Of a DNA stretch of 35,325 nucleotides, positions 9,106 to 18,256 are shown one piece after another. This DNA comes from Paenibacillus doosanensis. Lineage in GTDB: Bacteria > Bacillota > Bacilli > Paenibacillales > NBRC-103111. The notes under the pieces were generated by a model, which worked only from the letters and a program-made list of their open reading frames with translations, was not told the origin of the DNA and did no database searches. The stretch lies in assembly GCF_025060755.1 (NCBI RefSeq), contig NZ_JANYUY010000074.1:1-35325 (forward strand), written 5' to 3'. Positions within the stretch are counted from its first letter, which is position 1. Every line of letters starts with the position of its first letter. Position numbers and translations under genes: made by a program.

Positions 9106-10359
9106 CTACTCCAGCTTGCGCCAAACTTCGGCGCCCAGATTTGATAGATTCGTCACCAGATGATCGTAACCGCGATCGATGTATTCGACGCCGGTAATTT
9201 CCGTAATTCCATTCGCTACGGTCAGACCGGCGATGACCAGCGCCGCGCCGGCGCGAAGATCGGTCGCCTTCACCTTGGCCGCGCTCAGGGGGCTGCCTTC
9301 AATCACGGCCGAGCGGCCTTCCACTTTGATCTTGGCTCCCATGCGCAGCAGCTCCGGAACGTGTTTGAACCGGTTGCTGTATACGTAATCCGTCAATATG
9401 CTGACGCCTTGAGTCTGCGTTAACAAGCTGCTCATAGGCGATTGCAAATCGGTGGCAAATCCCGGGTACACCAGCGCTTTGACATCGACGCTCTCGTACG
9501 CCGGCTGTCCCACGACCCGGATCGATTCGTCCATTTCATATATATGAACGCCCATCTCCTGCAGCTTGGCCGTCAGAGCTTCCATATGCTTCGGAATGAC
9601 GTTATCGACAATCACATCGCCGCGCGTCGCCGCCGCAGCTATCATATAAGTGCCCGCCTGAATCCGGTCGGGAATAATCGAATGGCGGCAGCCGTGCATG
9701 GAATCGACGCCTTCGACGCGAATCGTTTCGGTTCCCGCCCCTTTAATCCGGGCTCCCATAGAGTTAAGCAATGTAGCGACATCTATAATTTCAGGCTCTT
9801 TGGCCGCATTTTCAATCAAAGTGACGCCTTTCGCGCGCGAAGCCGCCAGCATAATGTTGATCGTGGCTCCAACGCTGACCACATCGAGATAAATCTTGGC
9901 TCCGCGAAGTTCCTTAGCTCGAATATGTAAGGCTCCATTCTCCGTACTGACTTGCGCTCCAAGCGCCTCGAACCCTTTGATATGCTGATCGATCGGACGA
10001 GGCTCAAAATTGCATCCCCCCGGCAGCCCGATAGTGGCTTCTCCAAAACGCCCCAGCAGCGCTCCCATCAAATAATAAGAAGCCCGCAATTTCTTCACAT
10101 TGCCGTTAGGCATCGGCTTGGACCGAAGACAGCTAGGGTCGATGACCATTTGATCCTGCTTCCAATCGACCGTTGCCCCAAGCTCTTCGAGCAATTCCGT
10201 ATAAATGGCGACATCGCTCAGAATCGGCAAGTTGTCCAGCGTTACCGTCGTTTCCGATAAAATAGCGGCCGGGATCAAAGCGATTGCGCTGTTCTTCGCT
10301 CCGCTAATCTGAACCGTCCCGCGTAACGGACGGCCGCCGGCGACCATCAATTTCTCCAT
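9106..10359 (-). CDS. murA: UDP-N-acetylglucosamine 1-carboxyvinyltransferase
   Basis: Catalyses the first committed step of peptidoglycan synthesis, enolpyruvyl transfer from phosphoenolpyruvate to UDP-GlcNAc. The 417-residue length is normal. Visible signatures: [16 protein letters not shown] near the N-terminus (Lys22, Asn23), and the active-site loop [20 protein letters not shown] with catalytic Cys116, the residue attacked by fosfomycin. The start has GAGGG upstream. Its place next to rho and the fba remnant corresponds to the second Firmicutes MurA (MurZ/MurAB of B. subtilis), so another murA probably exists elsewhere; this is inferred from family knowledge. Confidence 0.96.
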   Translation of the reverse strand: MEKLMVAGGRPLRGTVQISGAKNSAIALIPAAILSETTVTLDNLPILSDVAIYTELLEELGATVDWKQDQMVIDPSCLRSKPMPNGNVKKLRASYYLMGALLGRFGEATIGLPGGCNFEPRPIDQHIKGFEALGAQVSTENGALHIRAKELRGAKIYLDVVSVGATINIMLAASRAKGVTLIENAAKEPEIIDVATLLNSMGARIKGAGTETIRVEGVDSMHGCRHSIIPDRIQAGTYMIAAAATRGDVIVDNVIPKHMEALTAKLQEMGVHIYEMDESIRVVGQPAYESVDVKALVYPGFATDLQSPMSSLLTQTQGVSILTDYVYSNRFKHVPELLRMGAKIKVEGRSAVIEGSPLSAAKVKATDLRAGAALVIAGLTVANGITEITGVEYIDRGYDHLVTNLSNLGAEVWRKLE

Positions 10360-10483
10360 TCGTCCCTCTTCCTCTCACGTGACTGCTTTAAAGCGATAAA
10401 CAAGCGAAAACAAACATTATTCGAGACATCGAAACGTATATTAAGGAATTACAGTTTAACCACATTTCTTGGAGTGACGCATT

Positions 10484-10830
10484 CTAAGCTTTGGTTGGAG
10501 CATCCGAACCATTAATTTTTTGGATTTAACCACTTCTATCATGGCTTTGCGGGCAGGAGTGAGGTATTTACGGGGATCGTATACTTTTGCACCTTAGTTA
10601 GCATTTTGTGAATCGTCGCATCGGTATATGCCAGTTGATTTTCCGTGTTAACGTTGATTTTGCCTACCCCTGCAGCGATCGATTTCCTAATCATTTCGTC
10701 GGGAACGCCGGAGCCGCCGCGAAGGACGACAGGAACGGGAATGGCGCTGGACAGTTTCTCGATAATATCCAAACGGATTGCCTTCGAATGCGATGCTCAC
10801 TCCCGTGTTTATGGATCGATTCCAGGTGCG
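10484..10830 (-). pseudogene. fba: Remnant of class II fructose-bisphosphate aldolase (C-terminal part, degraded)
   Basis: The minus strand encodes the C-terminal third of class II aldolase: LDIIEKL, GGSGVPDEMIRKSIAAGV, KINVNTENQLAYTDATIHKM. The reading then breaks. VYDPRKYLTPARKAMIEVVK continues in a second frame and INGSDAPTKA plus stop in a third, so at least two indels are present. Another shift lies before LDIIEKL, where FEGNP is in a different frame. The zinc-ligand His of the family LHGGSG motif is Arg here (LRGGSG). No N-terminal two thirds is found upstream. It occupies the exact place of fba between murA and spo0F in B. subtilis. A working aldolase must then be encoded elsewhere. 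Confidence 0.88.
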
Positions 10831-10928
10831 AATTCCGCGTTTACCGTCATACTGCGTTATTATAACATATCCGGATTGAAATGATAACCAAGCCGTGGCG
10901 TTTTTTCAAAGGGCCGCGTTCTGAGGTC

Positions 10929-10957
10929 AAAAAAAAGAGATCCTGATAATCAGGACC
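10929..10957 (-). terminator. Terminator of spo0F
   Basis: On the minus strand GGTCCTGATTATCAGGATC forms a tight hairpin followed by CTC and eight T residues. The spo0F stop codon lies inside the stem. Confidence 0.85.
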
Positions 10958-11342
10958 CCACTGCATATGAACCGCTGCCCGTAAGCCTTAGCTGGTTGTT
11001 AACCGCATGGCGGAGCTCGTCAATATCAAACGGCTTTGTAAAATGCATGATCGCTCCCAAGTCTGTCGCCTCTTTGATCATGTCCAGCTCTCCGTAAGCT
11101 GTCATCATGATGACCTTAATCGAAGGATCAATGCTCTTGATGTGCTTTAAGATGTCCAAACCGTCCATGCCGGGAATTTTCATATCCAAAAGCACGAGAT
11201 CGGGGGAAGCCGTTCTGACGATTTCCAAAGCGAGCTTTCCGTTGGACGCTTGATACGTTTCATATCCTTCGCTGCTGAAAACTTCCATCAACAAGATTCG
11301 AATACCGTTCTGATCATCAACAATGAGCAACTTCTTTTTCAA
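10950..11342 (-). CDS. spo0F: Sporulation phosphorelay response regulator Spo0F
   Basis: Single-domain receiver that takes phosphate from sensor kinases and passes it to Spo0B on the way to Spo0A. The protein is 130 residues (B. subtilis 124), with no output domain. Receiver residues are all present: Asp9-Asp10, phospho-acceptor Asp53 ([11 protein letters not shown]), the Thr in MMTAYGE, and Lys in FTKPFD. The start is taken as TTG 11340-11342, because GAGGAGG lies eight bases upstream and the protein then begins [10 protein letters not shown]; an in-frame ATG 21 codons upstream lacks that support. A sigma-H-like promoter lies upstream and a terminator overlaps the stop. Location next to pyrG is conserved. 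Confidence 0.93.
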   Translation of the reverse strand: MKKKLLIVDDQNGIRILLMEVFSSEGYETYQASNGKLALEIVRTASPDLVLLDMKIPGMDGLDILKHIKSIDPSIKVIMMTAYGELDMIKEATDLGAIMHFTKPFDIDELRHAVNNQLRLTGSGSYAVGS

Positions 11343-11416
11343 TACGGTAACCTCCTCATTCCGCTTTCGTGTGTTTGTCGGAATTCCGTCCTGTCCATCT
11401 GTCATAACAAGAAGAT

Positions 11417-11445
11417 AAATTCGCTACAAATACCGATATTCCTGC
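11417..11445 (-). promoter_or_regulatory. Sigma-H-type promoter of spo0F
   Basis: Read on the minus strand: GCAGGAATA (11437-11445), 11 bases, AGCGAATTT (11417-11425). This fits the Bacillus sigma-H consensus (RNAGGAWWW, N11-12, RNNGAATWW) at every defined position. B. subtilis spo0F also has a sigma-H promoter. Confidence 0.8.
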
Positions 11446-11550
11446 TTCATTTTACGGAAAGTTGAAAAGTTTTACAAAAAAAGAAGTTTCTGAAGAACAA
11501 GCGCTTCACGGCGTTGATTAACGCTTATGCGGGCAGCGGGCGATTTATGA

Positions 11551-13167
<1,617 letters not shown>

Positions 13168-13274
13168 TTAATGATAGTATTGCGCGAAATCAGTTCCCAT
13201 AAACGGAAAAAGGGCGCGCCGGAGCAAAATCTCCCCGCGGCTTCGCTTGAGCGGCCCCACCGAAAAATCCCCCG

Positions 13275-13312
13275 AAAAAAAGAAAAAAAGCGCCCCGACT
13301 TGCGCGGGGCAC
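13275..13312 (-). terminator. Terminator of rpoE
   Basis: On the minus strand GCCCCGCGCAAGTCGGGGC forms a GC-rich hairpin followed by G, C and two runs of seven T. It separates rpoE from pyrG. Confidence 0.85.
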
Positions 13313-13413
13313 TTTATATTCAAGACATACGTCATGATACGTTCTTTTCAAAAGCCCAAAAAATAGTTTACTCTGATTGGGTGATCGCTGTCAAGTGAAG
13401 GGGGCATTTGGAT

Positions 13414-13998
13414 TTATTTCTCTTCTTCTTCCTCTTCGTCTTCGAATTCTTCCTCTTCGGACTCTTCCGAATCCTCGTCCAGCTCTTCTTCCAAGTCGGC
13501 GTCCTCCAGCTCCTCTTCTTCTATCTCTTCCTCTTCGAAGAACTCGGAGTCTTCCTCAGCCTCTTCTTCGGAATCGAAGTCGTCTTCGTCGCGAACCTTG
13601 TCGAAGGAGTCGTAATCTTCCTCTTCGGTAAATACGTCCTCTTCCTCGGCGAACAAGTCTTCTTCGTCCATATCGTCGTCCTCGTCGTTGATGATCCGCG
13701 GACGTTTGCCGCTGCCAACCGCATCCTCGGACTTCTCCACCGGATACCAGCGCTTCAATCCCCACAAGTTGGTTCCGACGCAGGCGAACCTGCCGTCAAT
13801 GTTGATATCCGTATATAGTTGAGCGATAACCTGCATGACATCGTCTTCAGAGAGGCCTTTAATTTTGGCGATTTCCGCCATTAAATCCCGGTAATAAAAA
13901 GGCGTATTAGCCGCTTTCAGCAATTCAAATGCAAGATCGACCATCGGCATTTCCTTAGCCTGCTCCGCACCGACCTTGAGAGTGTACTGTGCACTCAT
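13414..13998 (-). CDS. rpoE: DNA-directed RNA polymerase subunit delta
   Basis: Accessory RNA polymerase subunit of Firmicutes that speeds enzyme recycling and lowers non-specific nucleic acid binding. The 194-residue protein has an N-terminal HARE-HTH domain (about 14-90: MVDLAFELLKAANTPFYYRD, then FACVGTNLWGLKRWYPVEKS) and a long C-terminal tail made almost wholly of Asp and Glu (about residues 108-193), which acts as a polyanion. The tail is longer than the B. subtilis one. The ATG has a modest AAGGGATG upstream. A TATAAT-like element lies at about 14051-14056, but no good -35 is seen. Followed by a terminator. Confidence 0.95.
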   Translation of the reverse strand: MSAQYTLKVGAEQAKEMPMVDLAFELLKAANTPFYYRDLMAEIAKIKGLSEDDVMQVIAQLYTDINIDGRFACVGTNLWGLKRWYPVEKSEDAVGSGKRPRIINDEDDDMDEEDLFAEEEDVFTEEEDYDSFDKVRDEDDFDSEEEAEEDSEFFEEEEIEEEELEDADLEEELDEDSEESEEEEFEDEEEEEEK

Positions 13999-14112
13999 CC
14001 AAGCACATCCCTTCGAACGTTTTACAAGAGTCCTAACTCATAATATCCATTATACTCATTTAGTAAACCTTATTTTATATAAAAAAGCAACTAGGAGTCT
14101 GCGCAGGCCCGT

Positions 14113-14147
14113 AAAAAAAAGAAAGAAGCGAAGGAGGGTACCTTCGC
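14113..14147 (-). terminator. Rho-independent terminator without an obvious upstream gene
   Basis: On the minus strand GCGAAGG (loop TACCCT) CCTTCGC is a perfect 7-bp stem followed by TTCTTTCTTTTTTTT. No minus-strand gene lies just upstream; the next gene upstream is on the plus strand. It may end a small RNA, or be what is left of the operon that often precedes rpoE in relatives. Confidence 0.75.
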
Positions 14148-14270
14148 CTTTGACTGTATCCGCCGGAGACGTGCGCTTGCTCGCCTTCCCAGCCCTTATA
14201 CACACCGAAGAGAATCGCATGACTCTCTCTATTTATCGTATGTGCGTTTTCCATTAATGACACGGGTGAT
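14113..14270 (-). ncRNA. Candidate small RNA upstream of rpoE
   Basis: The gap between rpoE and the divergent subtilase gene holds, on the minus strand, a possible promoter (TTGTGC at 14299-14304, 16-base spacer, AATAAT at 14277-14282), a stretch that can fold (CGCACA with TGTGT, enclosing AGAGA/TCTCT), and the terminator at 14113-14147. The predicted transcript would be about 155 bases. I recognise no known RNA family. Open frames here lack ribosome binding sites. The rest of 13999-14382 shows nothing else convincing. Confidence 0.25.
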
Positions 14271-14382
14271 GACCCAATTATTTTCATAAAGGTTAGGTGC
14301 ACAAGCCGCCGGACGTATCCCCACATACCATATTGAAAAGTGTTGATTCCAGGCCTCACATGGGGGGGAGGACGATCCGCTA

Positions 14383-15564
14383 ATGAAACCATCCACGTTC
14401 GTAGAGTGGCTTCATCAAGCCATGGCAGGCGCCGAGAACGCCGATTGCAAGCATATTATTCGCTTCACCGACAAGGACTATTATTCGGAATGTCTTCACC
14501 ATATCGACCGTCTGAAAGCGGCATGGCCCCGTCTGGAACACGTTCAACCGCTCCAAATCATCCAAGCACTTTCCTGTACGCTGCAAAATCCCGGGCTTTT
14601 CCAAGACATCCCATGGATTCAATCCATAGAAACCGATATCCGTATGACGGTACACGCGCATAAAGCGACTACCGCCATTCAGCCGCCCAACGGCAAATCC
14701 ATCAGCGAAGCTCCAAGTATTCCGTGGGGCATTAAGCATATTCGGGCCCCGCAGGCCTGGAGCAAATCCAGAGGAGATCGGATTCATATCGGAGTCATCG
14801 ATACCGGGGCCGACTATACGCACCCGGATCTGCGCAATTGTCTGTCGTACGGCGTCAATCTGCTCAACCGCTACTTGATGCCCAATGACGATAACGGCCA
14901 CGGCACGCATATCGCCGGTACGATCGCCGCGTCCAGCAAGCAGCGGGGCATTGTCGGCGTCGCGCCGCAGGCGCTTATCCATCCGGTGAAGGCGTTCGAC
15001 CACCAGGGAAGCGCCTACGTCTCCGATATTATTAACGGGATCGACTGGTGCGTCAGAAACCAGCTCCATATCATCAATATGAGCTTCGGGATGAAATCAT
15101 ACAGCAAGGCACTGGAATCGGCTATTCGCAACGCCCACGATTCCGGCGTCATCGTTGTGGCTTCCTCTGGCAACGAAGGCAAAAAAGCGGGCATCGATTA
15201 CCCGGCCAGACTGCGCCAGGTTATCGCGGTCGGCGCAACCACCCGCCGCGGCTATATCGCCCCGTTCAGCAATATCAGCAGAAAGATCGACATCTACGCC
15301 CCCGGAGAAAAGGTATATTCGACCTGGCTCCGCGGCAAATACCACGAGCTGAGCGGCACCTCGATGGCCACCTCTCATGTGACCGGGGTCATCGCGCTAA
15401 TGCTGGCCCGCAAGCCGGGTTTAAAGCCGGGACAGGTGAAATCGCTCATCAAGAAAAACGCTAAAATGATCCTCAAAGCCAGCAAATCGGGGCTCGGAAT
15501 TAAAGAGGTTAACGCGCTGAGAGCTGTCGGCGCCGTAAGCAAAAAGGCCTCAAGCAGCGGTTAA
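14383..15564 (+). CDS. S8 family serine peptidase (subtilase), probably intracellular
   Basis: Subtilisin-like protease of 393 residues. The catalytic triad is intact: Asp140 (GVIDTGADYTHPDLR), His173 (DNGHGTHIAGT) and Ser327 (SGTSMATSHVTG), with oxyanion Asn264 (ASSGNEG). There is no N-terminal signal peptide; the first 110 residues are a charged, non-hydrophobic region that could be a prodomain. This suggests a cytoplasmic enzyme such as B. subtilis AprX, unless export is non-classical. GGAGG lies 11 bases ahead of the ATG. It is the only plus-strand gene in this stretch, diverging from rpoE and converging on the DUF1934 gene, with a terminator overlapping its stop. Substrate unknown. Confidence 0.92.
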   Translation: MKPSTFVEWLHQAMAGAENADCKHIIRFTDKDYYSECLHHIDRLKAAWPRLEHVQPLQIIQALSCTLQNPGLFQDIPWIQSIETDIRMTVHAHKATTAIQPPNGKSISEAPSIPWGIKHIRAPQAWSKSRGDRIHIGVIDTGADYTHPDLRNCLSYGVNLLNRYLMPNDDNGHGTHIAGTIAASSKQRGIVGVAPQALIHPVKAFDHQGSAYVSDIINGIDWCVRNQLHIINMSFGMKSYSKALESAIRNAHDSGVIVVASSGNEGKKAGIDYPARLRQVIAVGATTRRGYIAPFSNISRKIDIYAPGEKVYSTWLRGKYHELSGTSMATSHVTGVIALMLARKPGLKPGQVKSLIKKNAKMILKASKSGLGIKEVNALRAVGAVSKKASSSG

Positions 15565-15585
15565 GCGGCTGCTTGAAGCCTTTTT
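15541..15585 (+). terminator. Bidirectional terminator between the subtilase and DUF1934 genes
   Basis: AAAAAGGCCTCAAGCAGCGG pairs with CGGCTGCTTGAAGCCTTTTT around a short loop containing the subtilase stop codon. Flanking A and T runs let it work for both converging genes. Confidence 0.9.
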
Positions 15586-15615
15586 GCTCTTTATAACGCC
15601 GGCTGCGCCAAGCTT

Positions 15616-16038
15616 TTACCGCTCCGCTATCGTAAGGCGAAGGCGGAAGACGCCCGTAGGCTCGCCTTGGACAAACAGTTCGTAGCTCCATTCCACGGTG
15701 CCCAGTCCTTCCGACAGCTCGGCCGACATCGAGCTCGTGACCGTATGCAGCTCCAGGCTGCCTTGCGGAGTTTCGTACGAGCCCCGGCAGCGCTGCCCCA
15801 CGACGAACGTCTGCTCCGAACGAACGCTGCCGCTGCGTGCGATCCAGATCCGCGTTTCTTCCAGCTTCATCGTCGTGACGGTCCCTTTCATCTCGGGATC
15901 TTCTTCGTTATAACGCAAATAATAGCGGCCGCCCTTCAGGTACAAGTCTCCCTCCGCCTGCTGACGGACCGATTGACCGTCCATCAAGCTTTCGATGGAC
16001 ACCTTGACCGGCCGCTTCGTATCCATATTCCGATTCAT
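15616..16038 (-). CDS. DUF1934 family protein, YwiB-like
   Basis: A 140-residue soluble protein made mostly of predicted beta strands (GDLYLKGGRYYLRYNEE, GTVTTMKLEE, GSLELHTVTSSM, WSYELFVQGE), as in the calycin-like beta-barrel family DUF1934. B. subtilis YwiB is next to argS; argS is absent here. No biochemical role is known. GGAGG sits eight bases ahead of the ATG but inside a long hairpin (16042-16082), so translation may be held back. The upstream neighbour on the same strand is the GH42 gene, 59 bases away, so read-through from it is possible. Confidence 0.8.
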   Translation of the reverse strand: MNRNMDTKRPVKVSIESLMDGQSVRQQAEGDLYLKGGRYYLRYNEEDPEMKGTVTTMKLEETRIWIARSGSVRSEQTFVVGQRCRGSYETPQGSLELHTVTSSMSAELSEGLGTVEWSYELFVQGEPTGVFRLRLTIAER

Positions 16039-16041
16039 GTT

Positions 16042-16082
16042 CCGCTCCTCCTGTCACACCAAAAGTGTAACGAAAGGAGCGG
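16042..16082 (-). promoter_or_regulatory. Hairpin burying the ribosome binding site of the DUF1934 gene
   Basis: On the minus strand CCGCTCCT pairs with AGGAGCGG (8 bp), and inside that GTTACAC pairs with GTGTGAC (7 bp, one G-T). The 3' strand of the outer stem holds the AGGAG ribosome binding site. On the plus strand the same hairpin is followed by TCTTTTT and would look like a terminator, but no plus-strand gene ends here. Confidence 0.6.
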
Positions 16083-16097
16083 TCTTTTTCAATCCGT

Positions 16098-18128
16098 TTA
16101 TTGCCGCTTCTGCAAAATGACGACCTCGTTCGGCGCCAGCTCCAGGGAACCTGCGAGCTCGCGGCCGCTGATCAGGTCGGCGAACCGGCCTTCCGGCAGC
16201 TCGGCCTGCACGGCGGAAGCGTTATGATTGAGCGCGAACAAGTACCGCGCTCCGTCCGCGCCGCGGCGTACGCTCAGCTCAACGCCGGCGGGAGCTTCAA
16301 GCGGCGCTTGCACGCCCGCCTCGCCGAGAATCGCGCCGATCAGGCCGGACGTGAAGCCGGCTTCGGCCTGCGTTCCGACATAGTAAGCCTTCCCTTGCCC
16401 GAACGTATGCCGCGTCACAGCCGGAGAACCGGCGAAGAAGTCCGTGGTGAAGGCAGCGATCGGCTGCGCCCCCTCCAGCCGGATCAAGTCGGCCCATAAA
16501 TTGCAGGCGAATTCGCCGCGCAGATCCCCGAAGCCGGGTACCGAGATCCCGTTCGTCTGTCCCGGCAGCATCGGGTCGAATTCCTCGACGCAGAGGCCAA
16601 GAAGCTTCCTCAGCGGAGCCGGATAGCCGCCCAGATGGATGCGGTCATTCTCGTCGACGATGCCGCTAAAGAAAGTCGTAAGCAGCGTGCCGCCGCCTTG
16701 GACGTACGCCTCCAAATTCGCTTGAACGCCCGGCGCGATCATGTACAGCGCGGGAGCAAGCACCAGCTTGTAGCGGCTCAAATCGGCGTCCGGCCGCACG
16801 AAATCGACGCCGACATTGCGCTCGAACAGCGCCTTGTAATACTGCTTGATCTGCTCCAAATATAAGACGTCGCGGCTCGGCTTGGAATCAAGCTCCAGCG
16901 CCCACCAGTTATGCCAATCGAAGATGATGGCCACTTCCGCCTCGACTCGTGCGTCGACAAGCGCATCCAATCGTCTTAGCTCTTGGCCGAGCTGCTCCAC
17001 CTCGCGGTAAATGCGGCTGTTCTCGTCGCCGGTATGCGTCACCATCGCCCCGTGGAATTTCTCCGCGCCCGCTTTCGATTGGCGCCACTGGAAGAACATA
17101 ACGCCGTCGCCTCCGTGGGCAATCGTCTGATAGCTCCACAGGCGCATGACCCCCGGACGCTTCAGCGGATTTTGCTGGCGCCAGTTCACCTGACTCGTCA
17201 CCTGCTCCATCAGAATGAACGGCTGTCCGGCTTTCAGCCCGCGCATCAAATCATGCTGCATGGCGGCGAATACCGGGATTCCCGCGGTCGGCTCCGGATA
17301 GCTGTCCCAAGTAATCACATCCATATGCTTAGCCCACTCGAATTGGTCCAGCGGCTTGAAAGCTCCCATCAAATTCGTCATGATAGGCAGCTCCGGCGTA
17401 ATCTCCTTCAAGATGCGATACTCGCCGAGATAAGCGTCCAGCAGGCTGTCGGACATGAAGCGCATATAGTCGAGCTGCTGTCCCGGATTTGCATAGGTCG
17501 GCGTTTTGCCGGGCAGACCGATTTCATCCCAGCCGTAATACTTCTGGCTCCAGAAGTTCGTGCCCCAGCGGGCGTTGAGCTCGTCCAGCGTGCCGTACCG
17601 CTTCTCCAGCCACACCCGGAACTCGCGCGTGCACTCGTCGCAGAAGCAGCGGGAAATATGGCACGCATATTCATTGTTAATATGCCACATCGCCAGCGCC
17701 GGATGGTCCTTGTACCGCTCCGCGAGCTTGCGCACGAGACGCTGGCCGTACAGCCGGAACGCCTTGCTGTTCGGGCAATAGTGCTGGCGGGAGCCTTGTG
17801 CGTAGCGGGCTCCGTTCTCGTCCACCGGCAGCGATTCCGGGTGCAGCTTGGCCATCCATGCCGGAGGCGATGCGGTAGCCGTCGCCAAGTCGGCCATAAT
17901 GCCGCTCTCCGCCAGCAAGTCCATCAGCCGATCCATCCAGGCGAAATCGTATGAGTCCGGTCCGGGCTGCAGGGCGGCCCAGCTAAAGATGCCGATGCTC
18001 ACGATGTTGACTCCGGCTTTCTTCATCAGTCGCATATCGTCTTTCCACACTTCCTCCGGCCACTGCTCCGGATTGTAATCGCCGCCGTAAAACAGATGCG
18101 GCAGTTTAACATTTTTGGAAACGGACAT
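16098..18128 (-). CDS. Beta-galactosidase, glycoside hydrolase family 42
   Basis: Retaining beta-galactosidase of 676 residues acting on small galactosides such as lactose or galacto-oligosaccharides from plant polysaccharides. The N-terminal GGDYNPEQWPEEVWKDDM start is typical of GH42. Glu153 in HINNEYACH is the acid/base and Glu308 in ILMEQVTSQVNW the nucleophile. Cys118 and the CFCDEC group (161, 163, 166) fit the structural zinc site of the family. The trimerisation domain and a C-terminal beta domain follow. There is no signal peptide, so it is cytoplasmic. GAGGAGGG lies six bases ahead of the ATG. Divergent from an AraC-type regulator, which probably controls it. No sugar transporter is nearby. 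Confidence 0.93.
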   Translation of the reverse strand: MSVSKNVKLPHLFYGGDYNPEQWPEEVWKDDMRLMKKAGVNIVSIGIFSWAALQPGPDSYDFAWMDRLMDLLAESGIMADLATATASPPAWMAKLHPESLPVDENGARYAQGSRQHYCPNSKAFRLYGQRLVRKLAERYKDHPALAMWHINNEYACHISRCFCDECTREFRVWLEKRYGTLDELNARWGTNFWSQKYYGWDEIGLPGKTPTYANPGQQLDYMRFMSDSLLDAYLGEYRILKEITPELPIMTNLMGAFKPLDQFEWAKHMDVITWDSYPEPTAGIPVFAAMQHDLMRGLKAGQPFILMEQVTSQVNWRQQNPLKRPGVMRLWSYQTIAHGGDGVMFFQWRQSKAGAEKFHGAMVTHTGDENSRIYREVEQLGQELRRLDALVDARVEAEVAIIFDWHNWWALELDSKPSRDVLYLEQIKQYYKALFERNVGVDFVRPDADLSRYKLVLAPALYMIAPGVQANLEAYVQGGGTLLTTFFSGIVDENDRIHLGGYPAPLRKLLGLCVEEFDPMLPGQTNGISVPGFGDLRGEFACNLWADLIRLEGAQPIAAFTTDFFAGSPAVTRHTFGQGKAYYVGTQAEAGFTSGLIGAILGEAGVQAPLEAPAGVELSVRRGADGARYLFALNHNASAVQAELPEGRFADLISGRELAGSLELAPNEVVILQKRQ

Positions 18129-18213
18129 ACTAGGCCCTCCTCTGTAAAATCAGATCATATGCATAGGATACGACCATCTCCATCCCCTTTTCAATCGAAT
18201 CATTTTCTTGTTA

Positions 18214-18231
18214 ATATGAAGATATTCATAT
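18214..18231. promoter_or_regulatory. Dyad in the GH42/AraC intergenic region, possible operator
   Basis: ATATGAA, GATA, TTCATAT is a perfect 7-bp inverted repeat with a 4-base spacer, placed 26 bases before the regulator ATG and about 85 bases before the GH42 ATG. It could be a binding site for the regulator or an A/T-rich promoter element. Confidence 0.35.
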
Positions 18232-18256
18232 CCATACCAAAGCGGGGCGATGCATC

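Noticed and set aside
13414-13680. GAA/GAC-rich repeats read as a DNA repeat array
   Set aside because: They encode the acidic tail of RNA polymerase delta; no fixed repeat unit is present, and there is no CRISPR-like spacing.
13408-13818. Leu/Phe-rich plus-strand frame opposite rpoE
   Set aside because: Complement of the Asp/Glu-coding tail; the hydrophobic character is a by-product.
14075-14392. 105-codon minus-strand frame upstream of rpoE
   Set aside because: No ribosome binding site or family, and it runs through the terminator at 14113-14147.
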